From contig OX442315.1 in assembly GCA_949358305.1 (NCBI GenBank), positions 22,966,427 through 23,030,426 of the forward strand: DNA of 64,000 nucleotides, written 5' to 3'. This DNA is from Strigamia acuminata. Its lineage: Eukaryota; Arthropoda; Chilopoda; Geophilomorpha; Linotaeniidae. A model generated the notes under the pieces. The model saw only the letters and a program-made list of their open reading frames with translations, searched no databases and was not told the origin of the DNA. Of this stretch, positions 1 to 13,310 are shown piece by piece. A program made the translations under genes and the position numbers. Position 1 is the stretch's first letter; every line of letters starts with the position of its first letter.

Positions 1-37
1 GCTTTCTAGTCTAAAGTACTTTACGAATGCGCCTACT
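1..37. mobile_element. Right end of a second copy of the same family, abutting head to head
   Basis: tttacgaatgcgcct (20-34) matches the right ends of the copies at 733, 26510 and 28984 and faces the left TIR of the 38-733 element across act. The rest of this copy lies outside the window. Confidence 0.55.
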
Positions 38-299
38 AGGCGCATTCGAAAAGTAATTTGCACTAAACGACCAGTGCAACTGGTAGTGTAAATTTCAAGT
101 TAAACGACCCAATTTTCGAGTTTCAAAATAAATTTCTGTGTAAAATTCAGTAGTGTAAATTCAAGTGTAAATATTAAATTAGTCCAAATAATAACCATAG
201 TCATTATTGTTGTTGTTTACTCTAAAAAAAAAACAGGAGATTATAAAAACATGATTATAAAATGTAAATTTATTTTAATTATTTGTATTATTAATATTT

Positions 300-480
300 A
301 TTTCCGAACGGGAATCGGCTGAACATCCGCCTCAATCGCACAAACGCGGCCGAACGTCGGCCGAACGTCGGCCGCATTCGATTGTACAAATGCGGCCGAA
401 CGCCAGTCGGACGTCGGCCGTATTCGATCGTACAAATGCGGTCGAACATCGGCCGCATTCGATCGCAAGAATGCGGCTAA
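300..480. repeat. CpG-rich degenerate tandem repeat
   Basis: About three to four degenerate units of the type cgcattcgatcgtacaaatg-cggccgaacgtcgg, with spacing of about 34-46 bp. There are more than twenty CpGs in 180 bp, against a nearly CpG-free AT-rich surround. The array lies inside the transposon at 38-733. Confidence 0.75.
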
Positions 481-639
481 TACCTGCTAAAAAATTGTTC
501 TTGCGATCGACATCGTTCCAACCGATCTAACGAAAATCCAAGATGGCTGCCAGCAAGACCCGATTTCAACGAGAAAACTCGTTGCACGGAGATTTTAAAC
601 GGAAACGTGGCGTACAGGCCGTTTCCGTTTAACCAGTTT

Positions 640-679
640 ACACGACATTTACACGAATTAATTCGTGTAAATGTCGTGT
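640..679. repeat. 40-bp perfect palindrome
   Basis: The centre is GAATT/AATTC between 659 and 660, with each 20-base half exactly complementary. It is followed at once by a second inverted repeat (15-base arms 681-695 and 698-712, spacer ac). Confidence 0.95.
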
Positions 680-737
680 GAAAACGAGTGTAAACACGTT
701 TACACTCGTTTTAATGACTTTTCGAATGCGCCTACTG

Positions 738-3700
738 TTTCTAGAGCAAGAACATCTGCCACCCGCCTTTAACTGAGTTTGCTATGGTTTTCAGTGAAAA
801 CGTAAGATTGGTCCTCAAGAAAGTCGTCTCACAGATTGCATGGCCATGCGATAGTGTCAACAATACAATACAGTACAATACAATATAATCCCATCATCCC
901 TCGTTGTTGTCTGTTTTTAATCAAGAAAATATAAGCTGGAATTCATAAAAACTTCTCACCTAAGTGAAAAAGACGAAACAGTCCAGACTAGGAATAAAAT
1001 TACAGTTCATGCCCAGTAATTTGATGCGAAATTCAAACTGTGCATCCCGGTCTGTGCAGACAGTTATGTAACATTTTTTAAATATGGTTCAAATTGTGAA
1101 ATATAGAGTATATTTTTTTATTGCTTTTTCTGCTTTATTTGTATTATTATTTAAAGAGGTTTGGTAATATTAAAGCCAGTAATTAGGCCTAATACTTAAA
1201 TAGCAACAAGGTGTCTACGGGAATCCTGTGTACTGAACGGAATGCACAGTTTGAATTTAGCAGATCCAAATATCCCGAAATTTATAATTCGATTACAGAT
1301 TTTTTGCTCGCAAAAGCTTTACAAATTAAACCCTGAAAACCCAGTTAGAAAAAAAAGTAATACCAATACATAAATATTATTATTAAAAATAAAATCCAAA
1401 GCAATAAATTGATTTTTCTTCTTCTTAAATGTAAATTTAAATCAGATTATAAACCAAAAATTCCATCTTATGTACTCGTTGGAACGCAAAGCTGCTCAAA
1501 ATGATAAATTGTTAAATTAGAATCACCCTGAAACTAATTTGGAGAAATCGAAACAAACTTCAAAGAGAATAAAAGTGGAGGTATTCTAACCCAGCTTCGT
1601 ATGCCTCAAAGAGAATGTCTGCGTGCAATCTAATAAATTTCCTCTACCACCAAGTCATCAGTTGGCACAGGTGGCCTTACCAACCGTTTCCCGCCACTTA
1701 TCAACTCTTTGCTGAGGCTAGCTTCTCTGCCTTGCCCAGACTGGCAACTGGCCATCTGTCAATTGAATGAACCTCAATTCTGTCCCACACAAAGTAAAGA
1801 AAGTAGTAATTTTAACGTATTCCAACTTAGTCCACCAACATTTTTCAATTGTTTACTCCTCTCCTACAGCTCGCCTCACCCGCCCGCCAAGAAAAACAAT
1901 GTAACAAATAAGGAAGGTGCAAAAGCGAAAGATAAAAAAGAAGAAAAAGAAGGAAAAAAAGAGATTCATATTTGAATTGCAAATGCTCTTTGCACGGTAA
2001 TCGATAAACTGAACAGCCCTGTATAAAGTTTTCGCAATACTACAACCTGTTCCTGCATTTTAAGCTGCGAAACGTGTATTCTAAATTTTTTTTTTAACTT
2101 TATATTTAAAAAAAAATGAAAATCTTTCAACCATAACCAAATTTTTACTTATGGTTTAATTATTAATAAACTATTACTATCAAATAAAAATAAATCACGA
2201 GGCTGTATATTTTATTTCCTCTTTATTTTCTTGTAAAATATTCAATGTTTGCATTATTATGTTATCATTGAGTAAAAAAAAATCAATAAAAAAGCATTAA
2301 AAATTGTAGGAGGAGAAGGTAAATATAATATAATAACCTTTTATGAGTCAAGGTATGTCCCTGGAGGCAATAAATTTACAGGTTATGTATGGAGACACAT
2401 ACATGCACACACTAAAGCCTTTTGACAATTTATGGAACTAACAGCAGCTAATATGTTTCTACCCCAGCTAAAATTATTTCTCAATATTTACTGCGCACCT
2501 TAAAACAAAGAAATTCCTCAACTTAAAATTTATCTTCAGCCTTTAGAAATTTTTTTTTCCTTTTCTATTATTTCAAAAAAAAAATAATTTTAAATCACTC
2601 GAAATAAGCAGATTTGCATTTTTCTTCCCAAAATGTTCCATTCAGAATAATTACTTCCTTCAAATTTCTTTTTCTTTTTCTCTCAACTGTTCTATTCAGC
2701 AAATGAAAAATTGCTATTCTTTATCTGCAATCATTACTCATTTTTGATGGACTATTTCTTTTAAAACGTGACAAAAAAAAATTATTTGCACAATTAAAGT
2801 GAAAACAAACTTGGTATTTGATTAGATTATGTCACTAATGATATTCATTTCGTAACTATGTAAATGTTAGTATCTGCTACTGCACCTCATAACATTCGAT
2901 CAATGAATACAGTTCACCTGAATAGATAGTGAATAAGATAGAAAAAAAATAAAATAAAAATAGAAAAAAAATAAATAAAAAAAAGAAACTTCTTGATCGA
3001 CTTGAAATGTTGGCCTTCAAATTAAGGACTATAGAAAAGTAATGGATTGGAAAAATAATTGCCTCGTAAAGTGTCATTAAAAGAACTGATCTGCAAGAAC
3101 CTTTTTTTTAATGTCAAATTTATACAAAATTAGGTTATCCCTCTCCTACATTATTTAAATCACATCTTTTAATTTCGCTCCTCGTTACAGATGAAACTTC
3201 TCAATTAAATTTAAAAAGAAAAAAAATTCATCCGTTATAAATGTTCTGATTTCCCAAAAACTTTCAATCGTGGTTTTAAAAATTCATAAATTGAAAAAAA
3301 AATATATTAAACTTTTTTATCAGCACACCAAAAAAAAAACAGATAAGCCAACCTAAAGCACTATTAAAGCTATACAATTTTATACGAAGTTATTGATAAA
3401 TACTCATGGTACGAGACAATAAAGTAAACTACTCACTATAGGACACAACAATAATTTAATCAATATCGGAAATGATGTATTATTCACGTATTAGCAATTA
3501 CCCAAATTGATGTCTAATCAATGACCAAATGAATTTGAATGATTAGATTAAAATAACACGGTGAATTTGACACTTGTGTATTTACCGGTCACTACGGCGC
3601 GTTTACACTCACTTAAACGCATCCAAAGCGCGTTTTATTACATTATCAAGGATAATATATAAAATAATTTCACCATAATTGTAGAAACCCGACGGAAAAA

Positions 3701-6242
3701 AAAATAGGGAGAAAAAATAATAATAAAAGATTGTAAACCGTCATCACTCTAAATTTTCACACTCCAAATCTTTGGCCATTGCCAACATGGAACTGCTACA
3801 ATTTACTAGAATTACCTCAGTCGTGTGAGCTCTCACGGAAATAGAGATGGCCGCACGTTTAAAAGTTATGCTTGGCGACCTTTTCGACTTTATATGAGAA
3901 ATGAGACTCGCTTTCTAGTCTATAGTGATAGATGTAGCTTGAAAGGAGGCCACACAGTGTAAATGGGCTCCCTGCCAGGACATGTTAAGCCAATGCACAT
4001 CGCCATTCAACCATCAAAAAGATAAACAACAATCTAAACACATCAACTACACAAATGTTTCCAATAAAAACACCATTAAATATTAAACATATTATGGAAA
4101 ATCGATTTATTTTCTTTAAAAATCAAAATATTTTCGCAAACGAGTCAAGTTTTCAACAACAAAATGCAAATATCAATCAATAAAATTTACTTATTTATAC
4201 TTAAATTGATTGAAATCTCAAGTGTTCGGTTATTTTTCCAAAGGAAATGAGTTTTTTGAAAAAAAATCAAACGAACCCTAGATTAAAAACTTTTTGATAA
4301 ACAAATATCCATTAACATTCTATGGAAACTATAAAAATAAAAAAAAAAGTACTAAAAGCTTTTTGCAGAGCAAACGTGTCTAAACAATTCCCAATTTTTA
4401 ATACCCCTTCAAGGTTTCATATTTTTTATTTCTTCTTTTTACAACACAATATTTAAAAATAAAAAATTTAAAGAAAGACTAGCAGAACAAGCTTCTCTTG
4501 TTTTTCATAATCCACTTTAACCTGCATTTTCTCGTTGCTAAGGCAACCTGACTGCTTCTAAGAAATAAGCTGATGTTGTCAATCGTTGCAAATGACATAA
4601 CGATCAATATCAACTCGACAATCGAGAGCCAAAACCCCATCAAAATTTGTTAAATTATATAATAACCATATTTTATTTATTTTTTCTTATTTTTTTCCCT
4701 TTTCTTTTCTTCCGCTTAAATTTAATTTTAAATCCACAAGCAGGTGTGACTATTCCAGTCTCGCAATCGGATCAAAATTGCAAGAGTGTAGATGATGATG
4801 ATACTATCTTTTATGATGTGGTCAGCAGCAAAGCTCGTTAAATCCACACGGTAATTACACCTGTCTTTTATAAACAAAATATTAGTGTAATTCCAATTGA
4901 TCTGGCTTAGGTTTTCAAGAAACTTGTCAAATTAAGTAACGAGACAAAAAAAAATCCGAATTCTTATTTGTAAACACTCAATATCAAGTTAAATTTACCA
5001 GCGCAAATAAAAAAAAAGGATTAATTACTAAATCAATATTAACCTACTCGGAAGAAAACGATTTGAAATAAAAATAGAATTATTAGACCTCTATTAAAAA
5101 CTAAACTAGAAAACGATAATGATGATCCTGGCCATTATCACCATCAGCATCAGCTTTAAACTAACTGTCAACACATGGTTTTATGAGAACCTGCTGTAGG
5201 TTAAATCTCATCTAAAATAAGGTGATAATGAGTCTCAGCTACACCGACCAAACCAAGTCATCCCATTGGTTATTGGCCTCCCAACGACTTCTAACGGAGT
5301 GATAACAGCTTTAATACTTAATTTTTTAATTTTAAATTTATAATTAAACTGCAAAATCTGCGCGACTAGATTTAATATAATTTAATTCTAGCTGCGACAA
5401 TCACGTGCTGAAATATTTATACTTATCCGCCAACGTGATAAATTCAACCAATGAGCGTTTGTCGGGTCAACTGTAAACAGTTTAGTCACTAATAACTTAT
5501 TTAAAACATACGGCATATCGCATTTCCGCCCATTCTTAAAGACCAAAATCACTAATGACTATGACTAACCTGTTGACACGAATGGGAATAAACTCCAAAA
5601 AGGCGAAACATTCGCGTACATCACAACACAAATATATTTAGAAAATCGAAAAGTGTATAAACACGCATTACTAACCTTAGTAACTATCTGTTGTCGACAC
5701 ACAACTCCTTCATTGATCTATATAAAAGCAGCGCCTTTAATAATTTATTATTTGTTTAACTCAAAATTGCCAAAATGTTATTATAGATTGATGATGATAG
5801 GGTTTTTCACTTATTTTTTCCCCCCTTCTCTTAATACAATAAAGTGTTATTAGAACAAACTTAGATAATACGAGTCTAAAAAAATATGGGTAATACAATA
5901 TGGGGGTGAAGTGTGTCAGCAGTAACACCAGGTTGTATGCATGAAGATTAATGATGCAGTATGTTATTACGATAAAAAAAAAGTAAACGATAATATCTTT
6001 TGTGGGTTATTATGAATTCAACTTCACAGTGGGGCGTTCTTATTATCAGTATCCATTCTAACGAAAAAAATTTCCGTGTGTTCGAACGAAAATAGCCTCA
6101 ATCTGGATTCGTTTCAATTTGTTAATCAAAATAATACATTTGCTCGGAATTCTCCACTAACTTGTTTATATTCTCTTATTGGAGAATCAAGTTGGATGAT
6201 GTGGTCGAGGAGGATTGCTTGTCTGTGGTTTGGATGGAGTGA
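738..6242. other. AT-rich intergenic or intronic DNA, no gene seen
   Basis: The sequence is dominated by A and T runs. No ORF or splice-flanked segment looks coding. A fragment ggcgcgtttacactcactt at 3597 resembles the subterminal part of the 38-733 element. The 13-base string gctttctagtcta occurs both at 1 and at about 3910. Confidence 0.5.
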
Positions 6243-6316
6243 GTCTCTGGTAGCGCAATGTTAGTGCACTTTGTCCAGCAAACAAGAGACCCTTCTGTTT
6301 GATTTCCAGAACCAGA
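6243..6316 (+). pseudogene. tRNA-Ala(AGC)-like sequence, decayed (tRNA pseudogene or SINE head)
   Basis: A D-arm/A-box-like tagcgcaatgttagtgc is followed by an anticodon arm with 7-base loop ccagcaa (AGC at the anticodon) and a T-arm tctgt-ttgattt-ccaga with four of five pairs. The acceptor stem does not pair well, position 33 is C instead of T, and no CCA or terminator follows. It is either a degraded tRNA gene or the head of a tRNA-derived SINE. Confidence 0.4.
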
Positions 6317-6488
6317 ATGCGCTCATTCTTTTTCAACCCAATATCGATAGATAAAATGCATATTTCAATTCTGGGAACATAACTGACTTATTCTCCCTAA
6401 ATGCTTTAAATCGAAGACGAAAATTTCGTCACTTATGCATACGGCGCCCCAATTGACCTCCTTATCTTCCTTATAGAAGTGAGTTTGC

Positions 6489-6504
6489 ATTGCGCATGCG
6501 CAAT
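6489..6504. promoter_or_regulatory. 16-bp palindrome containing a full NRF1 consensus
   Basis: ATTGCGCATGCGCAAT is perfectly palindromic and includes TGCGCATGCGCA, the optimal NRF1 site. The surrounding 6400-6560 has above-average GC. No start codon with coding character is attached to it, so its role is unknown. Confidence 0.35.
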
Positions 6505-7650
6505 TGCTCCCTTTTTTCAAGTTGCCAAATGCACGTTTGATTGACAAATTAATCCGTTAAATGGAAGAAAAAAAACAAGTGACTTCTCAATTTACAAATT
6601 GAACGCGCGTAATATGAAATTCAGCGTTAAATAAAAAAAAAAACACTGACCTGTTTAAACGAGTGGATACGTGTAAGTACACTCATCTATCCCTGAACAG
6701 CACCTGAATCACCCAAATATGCACATAAGCATCTTCAAATATTAAAAATTAATGAAAAACCACTTTAACTTGACAACGTAAACACCCGTGATCTATTAAT
6801 TCACTCTTTATTAAACGTGTATGGTACAGAATTAAAGCTGATGCACTAACAGAACCTCTCAGAGATTCAACAACCAAAAAAATGAACAAGTCTCCCATAT
6901 TTCTAATAATGTTTGTCACATCTTTTTCCTCGGAGAAGCAGTCAGTGCTCGAGAGAAAGTGATTCAATTACTCGTGACATGTCTACTTTTCCGAAATTTT
7001 TAAGTGAAATAAATTAGTAAGCATTTAAGTTGCAATCATATAGAGTATCTGTCATTTTATCTAACTTGTGTTACTCAAAAATGTGTATGTTTTCTTTCTC
7101 TTTCTGAATTCTCCACTTTCTAATATGATTAGAGCAGAAATGCAGCCTCAACCGAATCTACTTTTCTCCTTCATTATGCCAAGATATTGTACTCTTAACT
7201 TCAAATGACATTTAAACTCAGCCCACGTATACATCTAACTGCATTTCAACTTGTTTAATTTACCTTTCCTCTTTTCAATATTGAACTACGCAGGAATTTT
7301 AAAGAAAATAAAAATTAGCTGACACATTTAGAAAGCAGTAATTACATATCCAGCTATTAGTAACACATAATAATACGAGTTATCAAAAAATGAGCAAAGC
7401 CATTCAAATAGAAAGCAAACAAAAAATTCAATCAACGTTAACTACCCCTTCATGCTATTGACCAAGCTTTTTTCATGGTCAAGTCAAGAGAAAAGTTGGC
7501 TAAACGTATTTGAGCGTGCAATGTTTACTCATCTCAATGATCTCACAGCGGCTGTTGTTGACTTATACACATGGAAATAATAGAGGCGACAAAAGACCAA
7601 TCCACAGAAACGCAAGCTGAGTGAACATTTCCAATCGTGCGTCCCATACG

Positions 7651-7672
7651 CGAGGCGAGGCGAGGCGAGGCG
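7651..7672. repeat. (CGAGG)4 minisatellite
   Basis: Four perfect CGAGG units plus cg. It is notable only as a CpG-rich repeat in AT-rich DNA. Confidence 0.9.
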
Positions 7673-7911
7673 CTGAGTTTGCAGAATCTAGAAACCCACC
7701 ATTTATTCCTTTGAGAGATTCTGGTGAATTTCGTGCTCATGCAAGGGAAGTGGTCTGTTAAAAGATAAAACTGACCCTCCATTTCTCCTATAAAATAGAG
7801 AGAGAAAAAAACCATTGGAGGGTGGTTATTCCATCAACAGCTACTTTAAGAACCATGTAAAACTAGGGTTTAAAAGATTATTGCGCCGTATACGACACCC
7901 AAGTCAAAATA

Positions 7912-7934
7912 TGTGTGTGTGTGTGTGTGTGTGT
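7912..7934. repeat. (TG)n microsatellite
   Basis: Eleven and a half uninterrupted TG units. Confidence 0.95.
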
Positions 7935-10900
7935 TCATAGCATTTTGATGCATTCAATTTTTAGATTTCATTCTTCAAACTAGCCATTTGTATCCAGTTT
8001 AATATTAAAATCGTGAAAGCCTTGTATTGGCACGACGTTACTAAATTATACATGTATTCAAGCTGGTATTCGCACATGCACGTCTTCATCAAACAAATTG
8101 CTTTTTACTAAATAAATAAACTAGATGAGACCCAAATCGAAACATTTCAGAGTTGGAAAACAAACTTTGAAATAAATCATTAATCGGCTGTAAAATTAAG
8201 AAGAAGAAAAAAAAAACACGAGATAAAAATTCCAATTAATTTGAAAAGATTTGAAAAGATTTCAGCGACATTTAAACCAAGATGTAAACAGCTAATCGAT
8301 CACATTTCATGCGAATGTCGGCCCCATCGATTTTTACAGCACAAAAAAGATTTTACACGCAAACAATTTTGTGCAGATTTCATAAAAGAGTGTTTGTTGC
8401 ACCATTTCTCCTCTCTCAGTTTCATCTTACCTCTAAAAATAAAACAACTGACCTTCAACACTACCAGGAAAAAAATATCTTTGTCCGTAGTCTTGGTTAT
8501 CATTAGACAACTTTCTTGCTCTTAATATTGACATACACACGTGCCAAAGTTCTCAATATGAAATATGGATCCAATTTCAGAACTTGCTCGCCAATCCTGT
8601 GTGCAAATTTCCACCCAGTATTTATTCAGGATTTACACACGCAACTCTTGCCTCATTGCAACATCTCTCTCCACCACAATGTTGTGTGCCATACGCATTT
8701 TAATGCTCTTCCACTTTATCACAGCAGGTGGGCTGACCAATAAATATTAAACACTCATTGTATACAAACTAAGCCACTATCATCGTTTCTGAATTAATGG
8801 GCAAATTCTTATTTGATAAGCAAAGCCTGGCAATATCAATCAAAATGGCAAAACGATTGAGCCTTTTATCAACTTTCCCATTTTCAATACGACACCATTC
8901 CACAATAAATTGCGGATTTCGCTCCACTTCCAACCGAAATAACTTACAAAACCAAAAAGAAATCGCATTTTATTTTATTTCATTTTTTTTCCTTCTCTTT
9001 CTTCAAAAAGCAAAGCATAAACTGCAACTGTTCTCACTCTAAATGCATATTGCGGCTTCAACTTAACAACTTGTATGATTTATACGTCAAAATATAAACA
9101 AAAATGAAAATGGTCGCACAAAATTCCCTTATCATCTTGCCCAGTTAATTAGTTTACAAGCTTAAAATCCATACCGGTATATATGCGCATAACTGACAGA
9201 TTAACTTCTACATGTTTTGCAAATGCATTAAAGGCTTAATGGGAACAGACAGCTTTAGAAACCCCTATTGATCTTCTATTCTCATAGTTTTATATTTAAA
9301 CCAACTGAATTCCAACAGCTTCGAAACTGATCAGAGCGGAAACCTTAAATCCTTACAATATTTAATTCAACTTTCCACTCAAAAATGTCATTTGCAATAA
9401 AGCAATAATGAATTTTGCGTGCCAATTTGCCCCGACCAAATTCTAAATTTAATCAAACAACAAATGAATTGCCGAGTCTTCAACCTAAATATCTTTATAA
9501 TATTTTGCCAACTTAATTTTCTCCGCAAAACCAACAACCAAAACGCAAAGACAAGCGTGGAAGAATCAATACATGTCGGAGTGTGTAATGGCTTTGTTTA
9601 GTCTGCTTTCATTTCTCCCAGCCAAGATGACAAGAAAGATCCAACACGCAGACCCTCATTCTCATTGTATTCTCTGCTTTTAATCCCAATCATCATTAAT
9701 ATTTCACATTATTCTTCTTTGATTCTAACTACATTTCCATCCAGTTTCAGTTTCGCCTCATCAATTCCACTGCAAAGTAACTAATGGTTAAAAGCACAAC
9801 GGCTATTGATAAAGCTAAAGTGATAGAAAGAGGATAAAAATTCCATCTAAAAGGATTTCACAAACCATTTTGTATTGTTGTACACTTTAATTTAGACCTG
9901 TCATTTACACCACTAGAGGTAATCGATTGAACAAAAATAAAAAGAGTCTGCTCTAATAGTATCAGACCTCAAATCGATTTGAACCGCTGCTAGTTTTGCA
10001 GATTTTTGGAACAATTGCATCGCAGGGAACTTCCCCAGCTTTCCAATGTAAATAAAAATCAGCGAATTTCGTGCATGGTCACAGTTCATCCTAATTGCTT
10101 CAAAATAAAATGAACCCAAACAAGAGATTATTGTCTGCAAAATGTTTTTGATAAGAAATATAAGCCGAGACTTGTGCGAGATTTTCTGCGGATCACCAAC
10201 ATTTTTAATGAGCGTTTAATTGCCAACAAACACGTTATTTCAGCAACATTCATCAATACCCCAAAAACTTATAAAACACTTAATTATTTCGAAATATCAA
10301 AACCAAGCTAATAAAAAAAAATAAAAACAATAAGGAAGTACAGTGGAAGTACAAACACACTCAGAACACCATCAAAAGACATTAAACCTCAGATTTTAAT
10401 GGCCACCTAATCTCGAAAACAACACGTCTCCATTATTCCAACGACGAGATAAAAAATAACAAAAATAAAAAAATAAAAAATAAAAAAATAGAAAAAACGA
10501 CACCACACCAGTGGCCATCAAAAAGCAGAGATTTCTAAGTGAAGAAATCAAGATAGGAGGATGAAAAGAGAATGGTAACTCCCACAACTAATTCCATCCG
10601 CAGCCCACACCCCAGAAAAACACTCTTAGGATGAGGTCACAAGTCAAATGACATCCCTGCTGCGTGTAGGGCGAGTGTAATTGGCGACTTCACTGTCAAG
10701 CAGTCAGCCATTGCAATGCGAAATGGTATCGGCAATAGTTTCTAGATGGGTGCGCTTATTAAATTTGTTTCCCGCCGTTTCCATTGCAGCCGTGGTCTTG
10801 GTCACAAGTTGAAATTTCATTTACAGCTCAGACTGTCTAAGTGCGAGTGCAGTACTTGAGTCGATGATGAGCTTATCATCTCGAGGGACAGGTGCCTTGG

Positions 10901-12890
10901 CTCCACCTGGCCTTTTAGGCATTCAATTTCCCTGTCACCGACCGAAATTAAATTGAGTAGAGTAGGGATGGAGGGGAAGGGAGAAAAAAAATTGCTGTCT
11001 GATCGCTATCACCTTCAGTGTAATATTCATCACGAAAATAAAAAAATTATCAATCAAGCTTAGGTGTTATCCTTTTCGCCCTAATTAGGCCCTCCTCCTC
11101 CCTTTATTAAAAAAAAATCCTTTCTGCATGCATGGTCATTAATTATTTTGCACAACACGAAGAAATAGTGTGTAGTGTACTGCTCCTTTAATTAATGATT
11201 ATGACTCATTATATTCTTTACAAAAGCATCACGTAACGAAAAGTTAAGACTATAATTTCTCTTTTATCCAATTTAAAAACATTAAACATTTTTTTTCTTA
11301 AAAAAACATGTACGAGTTTAAAAAATTAATGTGGTTACACGAAAGAAGAATTTTTAATGATGAGAAAGATGACAAAATGTGATGTTGTTTCGAGTAAGTG
11401 TGTGACTTAATTCAATGACCTCTTTGTGGTAAATGAGAAGGTGTGTCTGTTGTTTACTTGAATTTCACTTGCCTCCTTTTGAATATATTAAAACAAATGA
11501 ATGACGACATAATTCCTCTCTCCAATTACCCATCTGACCTGCACGGCATAAATTACCGAAAAATATTCCGAAATCAAACATAAACATAATATCTGCACAA
11601 ATATTAACACTTAATTGTTTCATTTCAATTTACCTTCTGCTAATTTCAAAACTTTTTAAAAAGGAAATCCCAATTTTAATATGAAAGCCCACAATTAGAC
11701 GATATTTCATAATACCAGCAACCATTATTTCGTAACGAACTATTATTATTTCTAACCACTATAATTAGTTATTACATAGAACGAATCAACCATTTTTAAT
11801 AATACCATTTTATTTCGCAGGTTTGTGTATTTAATGCACACAGTCCCATTATTAATACCTTTACATCCGATTTCGACCCCGTTTTATTGCGCCAAATTTA
11901 TTTAAACCTCATTCATCATTTTATCATTTCCAAATCCTCTTGCATCATTAAAAAGCCGAAATATAAATGCCTTTATACGTTAAGCGAAAGCATAAACTTG
12001 GAAATAATGAAAAACGTGAAGAAAATTCCAATATACAAAATAAAATCGAATTGTTTTTCCTTCCCCGCCCCCTATCTTTAACCATACCCCTCCCTTTAAT
12101 ATGGCGTGTAATTATTTTGCTAAAATATCAAACCTGACGCCACTGCATTGGTGGCATTCAGTGTTATTAGTCTCATAACCGTTATAATGTAATGATTACA
12201 CAGTTGCATGGAACGACTTTAAATCTCCATTCAATCTCGAAATAACTTACCATCTAATTTATTTACCTTTTTATAAAAATAAATAAAAAAATAAAAAAAG
12301 AACAAACAACAACAATAACAAAACTTCCATATACTAACTTATACTAGAAAAAAATCCAATACATTGAGTTGAGACCAAAAAAAAAATAAAACCTATAGTG
12401 TGGATTTCCAATTTTCTGAACCAATCTTGTCAGGTGCAATGCATAAAAAAAATAAAATAAAAAAATAAAAATCGAACGAGAGCAAAACCAAGAGATTCAG
12501 TTTCGGGTATACATACTTCAAGTTAGTTGTTTTTCCTTTTTTTAGAATCCTAAACCTTCAAAACAATTCATAAATATTCTTATATATCAAACTGTATTCT
12601 GCGAACCCATGTCAAGTAAAACAAAACAGTAAAAATTCCATTTACAAAGCGCAATTCCAATAACAACACGTGAAAACGACATTTTGACATACGATAAAAG
12701 TCCACTCACGTCATATTTGCTGTGTTTAAATTTTCATTTTAAATTTTACATCACATTTAACTCAACAATTAACTGCATCGTTTGATTTCAACTTGGCAGT
12801 TGGACAAATAACGTCAAATCGCGTCTTTGATAGGTCTGTAACGATTAACTTAAGCAAATCCAATCAACTCCGCATGTGCACAAACACACT

Positions 12891-13006
12891 AGGCGCAGTT
12901 TATTGTTTAAATGTCGTGTGCATGCCCACTGCGACTGAATGCAAATTAAATCAGCCGCCATTTTTAAATACGTTGTTTAAAATTTTGTTTAATCTAAATG
13001 ACTATA
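12891..13006. mobile_element. Member of the gaatgcgcct/ggcgca MITE family, right end decayed
   Basis: It starts aggcgcagttt. It shares with the 26324-26510 copy, in order, gtttaaatg, tgc/gc-rich ccactgcgactga, aaatcagccgcc and the tail gttgtttaaaa. It shares the following gtttaatctaaatgact with the 28.9 kb copy. The terminal gaatgcgcc is lost. Confidence 0.55.
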
Positions 13007-13310
13007 ATAACTCAATTTAAATGAATTTAGACATTACATTTATTAAAATTAAACAGAGAGAAGCTCTTATCGATTTTCAACTCAAAATCGACTTCCATAT
13101 TTCATAGTCACTAAGAACTAGACAAAAATTTAAACAACATACCAAACTCAACTTGTTAGCTCACAAAAAACTACTGATTGAGTTCAGTTCTATTTCCAAC
13201 GTACTCAATGACTAAGAATTGTTTTAATTGAGCTATCTCTTCCCGTCACCAAAAAGTCAAACAATCTAACAAATGAGTCCAATTCCATGGGCTAAAAGAT
13301 TCAACCCTTA

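Larger units (their letters stand above)
38..733. mobile_element. Non-autonomous DNA transposon with TIRs (aggcgcattcgaaaag)
   Basis: Perfect 16-bp terminal inverted repeats (38-53 and 718-733) enclose 696 bp with no transposase ORF. act occurs on both sides as a possible 3-bp target duplication. The interior carries a CpG-rich tandem array (300-480), a 29-codon ORF starting ATGGCTGCC at 543, and three inverted repeats (597-630, 640-679, 681-712). Related termini recur at 12.9, 25.0, 26.5 and 28.98 kb. Confidence 0.7.
6560..12890. other. AT-rich non-genic stretch with one GC-richer block
   Basis: No gene is recognised. Simple repeats are (CGAGG)4 at 7651-7672 and (TG)n at about 7912-7934. 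The block 10590-10960 has clearly more GC and complex sequence without an open frame; it could be a regulatory element or an untranslated exon. Confidence 0.45.
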
